Both the position numbers and the translations under genes were made by a program. This document shows, piece by piece, positions 24,354 through 33,109 of a DNA stretch of 45,801 nt (positions are counted from its first letter, which is position 1; the number at the start of each line of letters is the position of its first letter). The stretch is taken from positions 1-45,801 of the forward strand of contig JAVBOH010000027.1 of the NCBI GenBank assembly GCA_031550725.1, given 5' to 3'. The stretch comes from UBA946 sp031550725 (GTDB lineage: Bacteria; Bacillota; Clostridia; Oscillospirales; Ruminococcaceae). The notes below the pieces were generated by a model. It searched no databases. It was not told the origin of the DNA and saw only the letters and a program-made list of their open reading frames with translations.

Positions 24354-25274
24354 TTATATTGATTTATAATACGGCAAAGCAATATCATTATAATAATCTT
24401 CACCTTTTGGATTAAGTGTTTCCCATGCATATATATACGAATCAGGTAAATCAGGAATCCAAAATTTATTTGGGTATTCTTTCTTTTTACCATGAGAAAA
24501 CTCTATATCTGAAATTAGTAAGCTTTCACCTTCATCAAAATACTTTCTTGCGATAATAACTCCATCTCTATTTATAAATTGTGCAGCTCCAACAAGCTGT
24601 CTTGTTTGTGTTATATCAGCATCAGGAAAACGAAGTGCTGTAACAGTTCCACAATGACAGGAATGCACAAGAGGAACACCAAGTAGCTTTGAAAAAGTGA
24701 CAGGAGTTTCTATAGCAAGTGTTTGATTATATTGTCTTAACGCTTCACGTTCAGGTGATGCATCCAAAGGCAAATCCCACCAGCAAGAACAAGCGAGTAC
24801 TAGCTGTACCTTACCTGATAAGCGTCGTAGAGTATCATAGCGTATCATTTCCCAACACATAGCAATACCAATATCACCAATTGGTGTATGCAGGATGTTA
24901 TTTTCATCTCCATGTGTATAATAACAATTCTCAAACTGAGTAGGAATATCTTTTTTATGCTCAAAAACTTGTCCGTCAGGAAATACAAGTGAAAAAAGAT
25001 TGTATGAGTGGTTGCCATCAAAAGTTATATATGAGCCACCAATGATAATATTGTATTGTCTTGACCATTGTTTTAACCAATTTAGGACATTCATATTTTC
25101 ATTTGCTACATTAAGCATTTCATTAGAAAAGCCAATTGCAGAAGTGAAAAATTCAGGTAAGAGTATAAGCTCGGCATTGCTTTTTGCCGCTTGTTTTATT
25201 AAGGTTTCTGTTTTCTTTAAATTTGAATTAACGTTTGCAAAATCTGCATTCATAAGTGTGGTAGCGATTTTCAT
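24354..25274 (-). CDS. Carbon-nitrogen hydrolase (nitrilase superfamily)
   Basis: 306 residues. The Glu-Lys-Cys triad is visible: E41 in LILLPEFF, K107 or K108 in EHKKDIPT, and C140 in IAMCWEMIRYD. Members hydrolyse amides or nitriles, or condense amines, in the cytoplasm; this one's substrate is unknown. The start MKIATTLMNADF at 25274 fits the family and follows GAGG; the frame extends 33 codons further up, but those overlap the promoter. It is a single gene. Confidence 0.85.
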   Translation of the reverse strand: MKIATTLMNADFANVNSNLKKTETLIKQAAKSNAELILLPEFFTSAIGFSNEMLNVANENMNVLNWLKQWSRQYNIIIGGSYITFDGNHSYNLFSLVFPDGQVFEHKKDIPTQFENCYYTHGDENNILHTPIGDIGIAMCWEMIRYDTLRRLSGKVQLVLACSCWWDLPLDASPEREALRQYNQTLAIETPVTFSKLLGVPLVHSCHCGTVTALRFPDADITQTRQLVGAAQFINRDGVIIARKYFDEGESLLISDIEFSHGKKKEYPNKFWIPDLPDSYIYAWETLNPKGEDYYNDIALPYYKSI

Positions 25275-25313
25275 AATATCTAACCTCGTATAAACATTTT
25301 CATGTGTTAATAT

Positions 25314-25342
25314 AGTATAATACATTGATTTGATAATGTCAA
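25314..25342 (-). promoter_or_regulatory. Promoter of the nitrilase-family gene
   Basis: Reading leftward, TTGACA (25342-25337), a 17-base spacer and TATACT (25319-25314). This placement supports the ATG at 25274 over the longer reading frame. Confidence 0.75.
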
Positions 25343-25400
25343 GGTGTGGATATTTATAACTATACATATTCACATAATAAAAAGTGAATGAATAAAAATC

Positions 25401-25421
25401 ACCTCGGGCATTACCCGAGGT
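25401..25421 (-). terminator. Terminator of the nucleotidyltransferase gene
   Basis: acctcggg (25401-25408) pairs with cccgaggt (25414-25421), followed in the leftward direction by GATTTTTATT. Confidence 0.85.
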
Positions 25422-25445
25422 AATATAAAAAGCTAATCATTAACC

Positions 25446-26276
25446 CTAAAAGGATTTATTAAAAAAATCAATAATCTGCTCCGAAACATTGGTAGGATAT
25501 GTTATATTCTTAGCTTTACAAATTTCCTCACTGTCAGACTTGAAAAGATATATCGCTGTTTTCATTGACTCAAAAATTTCATTAATATCAGATGAAATAA
25601 AATATGATTTCAAATGCTCCTGCTTTTCAATGGGAACACAATGCTTCACCTTGCTTTCCCATGACCCCCAATCGATGTTGTCATAAAAGGAGAGCAGTAA
25701 ATCAACATGGGAATGGAATATAAAATCATCAATATTTTTCTTCAGCTTAAAAATATCATCACGCTTGAAATATTTTACAATCATCTGAACATGAAACCAG
25801 TATGTATCAATAGCACGAACTATATCAGGGATATAATTATCAGTCGTGTATCCTTTTTGCAAGAATTCTGATACCTCACCACTTCTGTCAAAAATGATGT
25901 TTTGGGTTGTACAACCCTTGCAATGCTGACGGCACATCCATGCTTCAGGAAAATCCTTATTTATAACAAAAAAGTCAAGCTGATGCAGAGTTCCGTTTTC
26001 TCTGATTATACTGCAGTAATTTTTGAAATAATCATCATTAAAGGACTCACCCCAGAAAATCAAAAGTTCATTACAAGAGTCAGATATTATTTTAGGTATA
26101 TCCATGTCAAATTCTTTGAAGTCTTTATCCGAAACAAGAAAAACAGGGTCATAATCAGAGTATTCATCCTGTGTACCTCTGCTGACTGAACCATAATGCC
26201 ATCCACCCTCACAACGTATATCGGATTTAAGCTGCTTTATCATTCTTTCAAATACAATTTCTAAGTTTTTATGCAT
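25446..26276 (-). CDS. Nucleotidyltransferase-fold protein
   Basis: 276 residues. The polymerase-beta-type nucleotidyltransferase signature is clear: G29-S30 in HYGSVSRG and the acidic pair D41/D43 in YSDYDPVFLV, then QLDFFVI as the third-acid strand. The rest is helical, as in aminoglycoside nucleotidyltransferases, but it lacks enough recognisable sequence to assign streptomycin or other drug resistance. An AAAGGTG site precedes the ATG. It is a single gene with its own consensus promoter and terminator. Confidence 0.75.
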   Translation of the reverse strand: MHKNLEIVFERMIKQLKSDIRCEGGWHYGSVSRGTQDEYSDYDPVFLVSDKDFKEFDMDIPKIISDSCNELLIFWGESFNDDYFKNYCSIIRENGTLHQLDFFVINKDFPEAWMCRQHCKGCTTQNIIFDRSGEVSEFLQKGYTTDNYIPDIVRAIDTYWFHVQMIVKYFKRDDIFKLKKNIDDFIFHSHVDLLLSFYDNIDWGSWESKVKHCVPIEKQEHLKSYFISSDINEIFESMKTAIYLFKSDSEEICKAKNITYPTNVSEQIIDFFNKSF

Positions 26277-26308
26277 ATAATCAACACCTTTCGTAAACGA
26301 TTACATAT

Positions 26309-26337
26309 ATTATACATCATAATAATTTCAATTTCAA
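26309..26337 (-). promoter_or_regulatory. Promoter of the nucleotidyltransferase gene
   Basis: Reading leftward, TTGAAA (26337-26332), a 17-base spacer and TATAAT (26314-26309). Confidence 0.7.
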
Positions 26338-26400
26338 GTGTTTTAAAGAATTATAAAGTGTTATCAATTAAGATATAACACGAAAATAAAACATATTTCA

Positions 26401-26556
26401 TGAATAATTCCGTTAAAATTGCTTTTGTTTCTTATAGCTTATATGGTTGGATTGATGTATGTATGGTTTCAAAGAGGTATGCAGGAGTCAGCTGAAGAAA
26501 TGGCAAACTGTTTAAAATGCAAGGCTTGTAAAATAAAAATGTACAGGGAGTTTTAG
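26401..26556 (+). pseudogene. TetR-family regulator, C-terminal fragment
   Basis: One frame reads LLLFLIAYMVGLMYVWFQRG and then MQESAEEMANCL before a Cys/Lys tail and a TAG at 26554. The pattern AYxxGLxxxWxxxGMxESxEEMA is typical of the TetR ligand domain's last helices. No helix-turn-helix, start codon or ribosome site is present, and the end lies inside a terminator hairpin. It is a remnant. Confidence 0.5.
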
Positions 26557-26573
26557 GCTCTTTGTACATTTTT
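26535..26573. terminator. Terminator hairpin after the second AraC gene
   Basis: A 16-bp stem (26535-26550 with 26558-26573, two G-U pairs) with A- and T-runs at its ends, lying four bases from the AraC stop codon. Confidence 0.8.
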
Positions 26574-26577
26574 ATAT

Positions 26578-27363
26578 TTATACATTATTATTACATCTAT
26601 ATTGCGTTGGAGTAACCCCAGTTCTCTGCTTAAATCTTCTCATAAAGCAAACATCATTTTTATATCCGCACAGTTCACTGATTACCTTAACACTCAGATT
26701 AGAGCTGCTAAGATAATACTGTGCCATCATAATTTTTGAGGTAAGTAAATCATCATAACAACTAATACCAAAATGTTCACTGTATAGCTGCTGAAAATAT
26801 GACATACTAAGGTTAATACTTTTCGCAAGCTGTTCAACAGAATTATATTTTCCTGCGTTGCTATACATATCAGCACGAAGTTCTTTTAATTCATCAATAT
26901 GATGACTTGCTTCAGGCATAAAACTGCTAGACACAGAGCAGTCATGTATTTTCATAAACAGCATTTTTATCAGCATTGATGTGTATTCATCTTTATGACG
27001 TGAATTTGACATTTGTTCTTTGTTTATATCTTTTAATAACCTTTCAGGTTCATCCGAGCCATTAAGCTTTATAAGTGTATCAAATTTCAAACCAGTTTCA
27101 GAAGTAAATGTATTTTCATTATCAATATCAAAATGAAAATAGTGATTTACATAGGTTTTACCACTAGTTTTGTATAACTGTTTTGAATTTTTGCGATATA
27201 AAATACAGCTTTCAGGTGGAGCAGTAATAATTTCAGAATTAACCTCGACAAGCGCATTAGTTTTGAAAATAATAAGCAGATTATCACCAGAGCCATCAGG
27301 ACGATCAATTTTAAAGTCACCTATATGACGGATGTTTAGTCCCATTGAATGAAATCTCATCAT
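26578..27363 (-). CDS. AraC-family regulator, paralogue beside the second GH51
   Basis: 261 residues: an N-terminal cupin-like sensor (1-150, RPDGSGDNLLIIFKT) and a C-terminal AraC double helix-turn-helix (VEQLAKSINLSMSYFQQLYS, ISELCGYKNDVCFMRRFK). It is a paralogue of the regulator at 7861-8649 with the same sensor signature. GAGG precedes the first ATG by nine bases. It diverges from the GH51 gene at 27506 across a 142-base gap and is the obvious candidate to control it. That gap does not contain the 14-bp motif seen at 10274-10378, so the two regulators probably have different sites. Confidence 0.88.
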   Translation of the reverse strand: MMRFHSMGLNIRHIGDFKIDRPDGSGDNLLIIFKTNALVEVNSEIITAPPESCILYRKNSKQLYKTSGKTYVNHYFHFDIDNENTFTSETGLKFDTLIKLNGSDEPERLLKDINKEQMSNSRHKDEYTSMLIKMLFMKIHDCSVSSSFMPEASHHIDELKELRADMYSNAGKYNSVEQLAKSINLSMSYFQQLYSEHFGISCYDDLLTSKIMMAQYYLSSSNLSVKVISELCGYKNDVCFMRRFKQRTGVTPTQYRCNNNV

Positions 27364-27505
27364 TTTTAGTTACCTCATAATAATAGGAATTGTCAGTATA
27401 AAAATATTATATATCATTGTATTAATTTTGTAAAGGTGTATTATATATACAAAGAGAAAATTATAATGCATATAAATAATATTTAAACAAGAGAGGATAA
27501 TTTTT

Positions 27506-28975
27506 ATGAAGAAATTTTCTATGCTAATCAACACCAAGGATGTAATTGGGCACATCAACCCTGAAATTTACGGACATTTTTCTGAACATCTTGGAAGATG
27601 TATTTATAATGGTATTTACGTTGGTGAAAACTCGGATATACCAAATGTAAATGGTATCAGAACTGATATTGTCGAGGCATTCAAAAATATAAAGCTTCCT
27701 GTTCTGCGCTGGCCGGGTGGATGCTTTGCTGATGAATACCATTGGAAAGAGGGTATTGGTGAAAAATCAAAACGTGCTAAAAAAGTTAACACATACTGGG
27801 GTGGAGTTACAGAGGATAATTCTTTTGGTACACATGAGTTCATGGAACTTTGTGATCAGGTAGGGTGTGAGCCATATATACAGGGAAATGTTGGAAGCGG
27901 AACTGTTCAAGAGATGTCGGAATGGATTGAATATATGACATTTGATGGCGTTTCACCTATGACTGATTTGCGAAAAGCAAATGGCAGAGAAAAACCATGG
28001 AAACTAAAATACTTCGGTATAGGTAATGAAAACTGGGGCTGCGGCGGAAGTATGCGTCCTGAACATTATGCAGATGAGTATAGAAGATTTCAGAGTTATT
28101 GTCATAACTATTCAGGAAATACACTATATAAAATTGCGTGTGGAGCATCATCAGGTGATTTCAACTGGACAGAAAAAATCATGCAAAATCTTGATTCAAA
28201 TATGGTTCATGCAATAGATCTGCATTATTATACAATGCCGATTTGGCCTGAAATGTATTCAGCAACAGAGTTTAACAATGATGAATACTACAACACAATT
28301 TCAGGTACAACGTATCTGAATGATATATTAAAAACTCATATTGCCATCATGGACAGATATGACCCAGACAATAAAATTGATTTGGTTGTGGGTGAATGGG
28401 GAAACTGGTTCAAGGTAGAGCCTGACACAAACCCAGGATTTCTGTATCAGCAGAACACAATGCGTGATGCTATCGTTGCAGCATATCACTTGAATACATT
28501 CAATCGTTACAGCAAGCGTATTTCAATGGCAAATTTAGCGCAGGTTGTGAATGTGCTTCAAGCAATTATTCTGACTGAGGGTGAAAAGATGATTAAAACA
28601 CCAACATATCATGTTTTCGATCTTTATAAAGAACATCAGGGTGGCGATGCAGTTTATTGCTACACAGAAAACGAGAATGTTTATGACGGTAAAAATGTGC
28701 CAATGATTTCAAGTTCTGCATCTGTTAAGGATGGTGCTGTTACAATAACCCTTTCAAATTGTTCGCTCGATGACGAGGCTGAAATTGTATGTGATATCAA
28801 TGGTTTTACTGCAAGCAGCTGCACAGCACGAATACTTACAAACAATGCTCATGCATACAACAATTTTGATACACCTGAAATTGTAAAAATTAATGATTAT
28901 ACAGCTTCACTTTCAAATGGTGTTTTAACTGTGAAACTGCCAGCTTGTTCGGTTGTTTCGGTTACATTAAAATAA
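27506..28975 (+). CDS. GH51 alpha-L-arabinofuranosidase, second type
   Basis: 489 residues without a signal peptide. Landmarks are IYGHFSEHLGRCIYNGIY, WPGGCFADEYHW, acid/base E175 in GNENWG and nucleophile E297 in GEWGNW, then a C-terminal beta domain ending SVVSVTLK. It differs clearly from the enzyme at 10443-11924 (GNEMD and DEWNVW motifs), so the two represent different GH51 branches and probably different arabinosides. AGAGAGG lies upstream of the ATG. It is a single gene with a strong terminator. Confidence 0.92.
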   Translation: MKKFSMLINTKDVIGHINPEIYGHFSEHLGRCIYNGIYVGENSDIPNVNGIRTDIVEAFKNIKLPVLRWPGGCFADEYHWKEGIGEKSKRAKKVNTYWGGVTEDNSFGTHEFMELCDQVGCEPYIQGNVGSGTVQEMSEWIEYMTFDGVSPMTDLRKANGREKPWKLKYFGIGNENWGCGGSMRPEHYADEYRRFQSYCHNYSGNTLYKIACGASSGDFNWTEKIMQNLDSNMVHAIDLHYYTMPIWPEMYSATEFNNDEYYNTISGTTYLNDILKTHIAIMDRYDPDNKIDLVVGEWGNWFKVEPDTNPGFLYQQNTMRDAIVAAYHLNTFNRYSKRISMANLAQVVNVLQAIILTEGEKMIKTPTYHVFDLYKEHQGGDAVYCYTENENVYDGKNVPMISSSASVKDGAVTITLSNCSLDDEAEIVCDINGFTASSCTARILTNNAHAYNNFDTPEIVKINDYTASLSNGVLTVKLPACSVVSVTLK

Positions 28976-28980
28976 TAATA

Positions 28981-29026
28981 AAAAATACAGCGTAAATATC
29001 TGGATTGATATTCACGCTGTATTTTT
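28981..29026. terminator. Terminator of the second GH51 gene
   Basis: A 20-bp stem (28981-29000 with 29007-29026, one wobble) carrying A5 and T5 ends, five bases after the stop codon. It can also serve the leftward gene at 29072. Confidence 0.88.
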
Positions 29027-29071
29027 GTGGTTTGACAGAAGTCTTAAACCTATTTTAATGTACTATTTTTA

Positions 29072-29980
29072 TTATTTTATCTTTTTCACAGGACGTAAAA
29101 ATTCATATCCAAGAACTTCAGGATAGTGTCTGTGGTAAATCTGACAAACATCTTCATTCCATTCATATCCCATAGTTTTAGGGTCAAAATTCCATGCAAG
29201 ATTATCAACTTTACCCATTACCTCACAATTGTCCTTAAGGAAATCAAATGTCGGATGAACAAATTTGAGATAATAGCTTGCAGGAAATTCTCTGATTTCA
29301 AAACCATCAGGAACTTCACCATCATAATCATAAGGCACACCAAGTCCGTAGAAATATTTTGCCTTTCCATTGACATAAAAAAATCCTGCCATGTGTGGTC
29401 CAACAATTACATCACTAACATTACCCATGCTTTCAATTATTCCACATACCTTATCGCAGTCATGATAATCCCAAAACTCACCATAATGATTAGCACGTTC
29501 TTCCCAAATACCAATGTATTTATGTGCAGGAATATACTCGATAGTAATATGTGGCTCAGTTAAACAAGTCTTATTCATAGTAGCTCCTCCTTGATATAGT
29601 ATTTCAAAATGATCAGGGTGAAAAACTGCCTTTGGCAACTGCAATGCCACAGGACAAGGTCTTTTGCGATAGACAGCCGGTGTACAGCCGAAAGCTGTCA
29701 TAAAAGCTCTCGTCAGAGCCTCCTGTGACGAATAGCCATACTTAATTGCTATATCCAAAATTCGTTCGTCTGTATCACGTATAGCGAATACAGACTTGGC
29801 AAGCCGTCTTGCTGAAATATAGCTTTTGATTGTCATTCCGACGATTTCATGGAACTTGGTTGAACAATAATAAGGTGAATAACCAATGGCTTTTGACATT
29901 TCTAAAAGTGTTGGGTTATCCTCAAGATTATCTTCAATCCAGTAAATCATTTTCTGTATGGCTTGATTCCATTCGTACAT
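29072..29980 (-). CDS. AraC-family regulator with GyrI-like effector domain
   Basis: 302 residues. An AraC DNA-binding domain is at the N-terminus (LLEMSKAIGYSPYYCSTKFH, ILDIAIKYGYSSQEALTRAF), and a GyrI-like effector domain follows from about residue 130 (CLTEPHITIEYIPAHKYIGI) to the C-terminus. The ATG at 29980 lies nine bases after AAGGAG; the ATG at 29989 directly abuts that site. It has the same architecture as 3908-4774 but low similarity. It probably senses a small hydrophobic compound; the target genes are unknown. Confidence 0.85.
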   Translation of the reverse strand: MYEWNQAIQKMIYWIEDNLEDNPTLLEMSKAIGYSPYYCSTKFHEIVGMTIKSYISARRLAKSVFAIRDTDERILDIAIKYGYSSQEALTRAFMTAFGCTPAVYRKRPCPVALQLPKAVFHPDHFEILYQGGATMNKTCLTEPHITIEYIPAHKYIGIWEERANHYGEFWDYHDCDKVCGIIESMGNVSDVIVGPHMAGFFYVNGKAKYFYGLGVPYDYDGEVPDGFEIREFPASYYLKFVHPTFDFLKDNCEVMGKVDNLAWNFDPKTMGYEWNEDVCQIYHRHYPEVLGYEFLRPVKKIK

Positions 29981-30058
29981 GTTTCTCATCTCCTTACACT
30001 TATAATACCATATCTCATGGATTTATTCTTGATTTAAGTTGTGATTATTTATTGTATG

Positions 30059-30091
30059 AAAAGAGCATGGAGGGTTAGTCCATGCTCTTTT
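30059..30091. terminator. Terminator of the GNAT gene
   Basis: A 13-bp perfect stem (30059-30071 with 30079-30091) with A4/T4 ends. Confidence 0.8.
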
Positions 30092-30109
30092 GTGATTATG
30101 ATATTACCT

Positions 30110-30835
30110 CTAAAGCAACTCTAACCTCGTCCTATAACAATGCACCCATGCAGGTGAAAACCCAGCACGAACTGCAACACGAGCAGATAAAACATTGCTG
30201 CTTGATGTAAAATAGTATGGAATATATCCATGATTTAATACCTCGGCTGTCAGCCTATTTACAAGTGCAGAAGCAAGTCCCTTTCCTCTGTATGATGGTA
30301 AAACATCAACATTAATACCACGCATATTTTTGCTGTCAATATTTGCACCTGCCATTGCAACAACTTTGCCTTTATCTTTTGCTAATACAACAAGCATTTC
30401 TGTAAAAGGTGAATTTATATCATATTGTAAAACGTAATCGAAACCATCTAATTCATAAAGCTTATGAACATTTTCTTTTTCAATAAATTCATATTCAAAA
30501 TCATTTGGTATATCAAGTTTTGGCATTTTTTCAATATCAGGTAAAAAATATTGATTAATACCATAAACAAATGGCATACTAAAAACTTCATCACGTGATT
30601 TACCATCAAGTTGTTTGCACACAGCAGGCGTGATATCACTTGATGCGTTTATCACTACACTATTTCCAAATGAAATCATTTCAAGTCGTGGAGTCATAAA
30701 AGGATAAGGTCGTCTGCCTTCAAGCTTTTTTGCTTTTGTAAAAATCAAGCCATTTTTCATAAAATCATCAGGTTCACAATTATAATCAATAGCAAGCTGC
30801 TTAAACACTTGGTCTAGCATATACTTTTTATTCAT
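30110..30835 (-). CDS. GNAT-family N-acetyltransferase
   Basis: 241 residues. The C-terminal 120 form the GNAT fold with an acetyl-CoA loop in VLPSYRGKGLASALV and a later ARVAVRAGFSPAW strand-helix. The N-terminal half is an extra domain typical of GCN5-related proteins of Clostridia with unknown substrates. The ATG at 30835 follows GGAGG by five or six bases; the upstream ATG at 30847 overlaps that site. It is transcribed away from the MFS gene, so the pair may share control. Confidence 0.82.
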   Translation of the reverse strand: MNKKYMLDQVFKQLAIDYNCEPDDFMKNGLIFTKAKKLEGRRPYPFMTPRLEMISFGNSVVINASSDITPAVCKQLDGKSRDEVFSMPFVYGINQYFLPDIEKMPKLDIPNDFEYEFIEKENVHKLYELDGFDYVLQYDINSPFTEMLVVLAKDKGKVVAMAGANIDSKNMRGINVDVLPSYRGKGLASALVNRLTAEVLNHGYIPYYFTSSSNVLSARVAVRAGFSPAWVHCYRTRLELL

Positions 30836-30876
30836 AATATCCTCCATAATAATATTTCATGAAAATTCATATATCA

Positions 30877-30905
30877 ATTATACCAAAACATCCTACCAAA
30901 GTCAA
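30877..30905 (-). promoter_or_regulatory. Promoter of the GNAT gene
   Basis: Reading leftward, TTGACT (30905-30900), a 17-base spacer and TATAAT (30882-30877). The -35 is within TTTGATTGAC, similar to the TATGATTGAC of the divergent promoter. Confidence 0.8.
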
Positions 30906-30933
30906 TCAAACTAATCAGAATAAATTTATATGA

Positions 30934-30962
30934 TTGACGATTAGTAAATCTTATGGTATACT
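30934..30962 (+). promoter_or_regulatory. Promoter of the MFS/DUF1801 unit
   Basis: TTGACG (30934-30939), a 17-base spacer and TATACT (30957-30962), back to back with the GNAT promoter. It leaves a leader of about 90 bases before the start codon. Confidence 0.75.
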
Positions 30963-31057
30963 AATAAAACATCTCATGAAATACAGATACTCACGAGCTA
31001 TATTTCATAAGATTTTTATTATATAAAGCAGGTAAAATTACAAGGAGAACTAAGCTT

Positions 31058-32320
31058 ATGACTAATAATAAATCATCAAACTGGAAACGCAACGCAATAT
31101 TTTTTATTGTCGGACAGTTCATATCCATGTTTGGCTCAATGCTTGTATCGTACGCAATCACATGGCACGTTACATTATCTGAACAGTCAGGAAGTCTGAT
31201 AGCAATTTTTACTTGCGCATCAATGCTGCCAATGGTGTTTATTTCGCCAGTTGCTGGAGTATGGGCAGATCGATATAACCGAAAATATCTGATAAATATT
31301 TCAGATGGTGCAATTGCTTTAGTTACACTTATCATTGCAATTTTGTATATTTCAGGTGTAAAAAACATATGGCTGCTGTTTGTTGTGGTTATAGTAAGAA
31401 GTATCGGACAAGGTATTCAACAGCCGGCAGGAAATGCAATAATTCCACAAATAGTTCCAGAGGAACATCTGACACGCTTCAATGGTATTCAAGGCACAAC
31501 GCAGTCACTCACAATGTTTGCAGCTCCAATGGTTGCTGGTGCACTGTTAACATTTGTACCTATTGAATATATCTTTTTCATTGATGTAATTACTGCCATA
31601 ATAGGTATCGCAACAGTTTTCTTCTGTGTCAAGATTACTCATGACGTGAAAACAGAAGAGCATAAATCAGGAGCAAAAGCATACTTTGATGAAATGCGTG
31701 AGGGACTTGGGTTTATCCATTCAAACAAATGGCTTAAAACATTATTAGTTTTTATGGCATTATTCTGCATACTTGCATCCCCAGCATCAATGCTAACTCC
31801 ACTTCAGGTTACAAGAAGCTTCGGCACGGATGTATGGCGGCTTACTGCAATAGAAATCACATTTTCTATTGGTATGATGGTTGGTGGTATCGTTATTTCT
31901 GTATGGGGTGGCTTAAAAAATAAGGTGCATACAATGATACTAGCATGGCTTTTATTTGGTTTAACGACAGTACTGTTTGGAATTATACCGAATTTCTGGG
32001 TATATCTTAGTGTAATGGTATTCTGTGGCTGTACAATGCCATTTTTCAACACACCAAGTATGACACTTATGCAGACAAAAATTCCACCAAACCTTATGGG
32101 ACGAGTATTCAGTGTGCTTATGGTTATAAACGGAATTGCAATGCCAATTGGAATGGCTTTATTTGGACCACTTAGTGATGCTGTAAAAATTGAAACATTG
32201 CTTGTAGTAACAGGTGTTCTGCTGCTTGTTGGCGGAGTAGTATTGTTCCTGCAAAAAGAGCTTATTAAGATTGGCGAAATACAAGATATTCCTATATCTG
32301 AAGAAAATGTTGATATATAA
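31058..32320 (+). CDS. MFS efflux transporter (MefA/MFS_3-like)
   Basis: 420 residues with about twelve hydrophobic segments and a short polar N-terminus (NNKSSNWKRN). The motif GVWADRYNRKYL between segments 2 and 3 is the MFS motif A, and RSIGQGIQQPAGNAIIPQ fits the macrolide-efflux-like MFS_3 family. It should export a drug or toxic metabolite by proton antiport; the substrate cannot be read from sequence. AAGGAGA lies nine bases before the ATG. The DUF1801/DUF1905 gene follows in the same transcript. Confidence 0.88.
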   Translation: MTNNKSSNWKRNAIFFIVGQFISMFGSMLVSYAITWHVTLSEQSGSLIAIFTCASMLPMVFISPVAGVWADRYNRKYLINISDGAIALVTLIIAILYISGVKNIWLLFVVVIVRSIGQGIQQPAGNAIIPQIVPEEHLTRFNGIQGTTQSLTMFAAPMVAGALLTFVPIEYIFFIDVITAIIGIATVFFCVKITHDVKTEEHKSGAKAYFDEMREGLGFIHSNKWLKTLLVFMALFCILASPASMLTPLQVTRSFGTDVWRLTAIEITFSIGMMVGGIVISVWGGLKNKVHTMILAWLLFGLTTVLFGIIPNFWVYLSVMVFCGCTMPFFNTPSMTLMQTKIPPNLMGRVFSVLMVINGIAMPIGMALFGPLSDAVKIETLLVVTGVLLLVGGVVLFLQKELIKIGEIQDIPISEENVDI

Positions 32321-32344
32321 TAAAACATGAAAGAGAGAGTTTTT

Positions 32345-33040
32345 ATGTGGACATGCCCAAAATGCAATAGAGAATTTAAAAATAAAGAACAAGACCATTT
32401 TTGCAGCGAAGCACCTAAAACAATAGATGAATATATAAACATTCAACCTCTTGAAACACAAGAAATTTTGCAGAAAGTGCGTGAAACAATACGTATAGCT
32501 GCACCTAATGCAACAGAGAAAATTTCATGGCAGATGCCAACATTCTGGCAGAGTGAAAACCTCATTCATTTTGCCTCATTTAAAAAGCACCTTGGTATTT
32601 ATCCTGGTGAAATGACCGATTGTCCGTTTGAGGACAGACTTCAAGGTTACCATAGGACAAAGGGTGCTATTCAGTTTCCATATAACAAACCGATTGATTA
32701 TGAACTGATACGTGATATTACGCTTTGGAGAGTGTCATGTGTTCAGGAGAAAAATGCAATTAATGATAAAATATATGAATTTGATGCAGTTATAAAACCT
32801 ACCGAAAAAGGTGTATATGTCGAGTTCCCATATGATATTCGCACCGAATTTGGAAAAGGTCGTGTCAAGGTTCATGCAACCTTTGATGGCGAGCATTATG
32901 ATGGAAGCATTGTGAATATGGGTGTGAAAAATCCTGACGGTACTGTTTGCTATATAATAGGAGTACTCAAGGATATACGTAAGAAAATTGGTAAGCAGGT
33001 TGGAGATAGTGTTAGAGTGACTATTAAGGAAAGGGAATAA
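32345..33040 (+). CDS. DUF1801 plus DUF1905 domain protein with N-terminal zinc ribbon
   Basis: 231 residues. A short zinc ribbon (CPKCN...HFC) comes first, then a DUF1801/YdhG-like domain (ISWQMPTFWQSENLIHFASF, KHLGIYPGE), then a C-terminal DUF1905 beta domain (VYVEFPYDIRTEFGKGRVKV). These domains are common in Firmicutes but have no firm function. The ATG at 32345 follows a GAGAGAG stretch; an earlier ATG at 32327 has no site. It lies about 24 bases after the MFS gene. Its last 20 codons are found again as a remnant at 13382-13441. Confidence 0.78.
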   Translation: MWTCPKCNREFKNKEQDHFCSEAPKTIDEYINIQPLETQEILQKVRETIRIAAPNATEKISWQMPTFWQSENLIHFASFKKHLGIYPGEMTDCPFEDRLQGYHRTKGAIQFPYNKPIDYELIRDITLWRVSCVQEKNAINDKIYEFDAVIKPTEKGVYVEFPYDIRTEFGKGRVKVHATFDGEHYDGSIVNMGVKNPDGTVCYIIGVLKDIRKKIGKQVGDSVRVTIKERE

Positions 33041-33047
33041 TATGAAT

Positions 33048-33081
33048 AATCCCTTGCCAAATATTATTGTGGCAAGGGATT
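33048..33081. terminator. Bidirectional terminator between convergent genes
   Basis: aatcccttgcca (33048-33059) pairs with tggcaagggatt (33070-33081) and is followed by TTTTTG. It separates the rightward DUF1905 gene from the leftward gene at 33110. Confidence 0.88.
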
Positions 33082-33109
33082 TTTTGATTTACAACCTACA
33101 TTTATATCA

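Noticed and set aside
24284..24493. Small leftward open frame between the kinase remnant and the nitrilase-family gene
   Set aside because: It runs out of frame through the 3' end of the nitrilase-family gene and lacks its own ribosome site.
25446..26276. Aminoglycoside resistance gene
   Set aside because: The nucleotidyltransferase core is clear, but no drug-specific motif can be recognised, so only the fold is claimed.
29126..29563. Rightward open frame (145 codons)
   Set aside because: It is antisense to the AraC/GyrI gene, with no ribosome site and no recognisable domain.
31804..32442. Long leftward open frame (212 codons)
   Set aside because: It lies antisense to the MFS and DUF1801 genes, has no ribosome site and reads as a low-complexity shadow of membrane segments.
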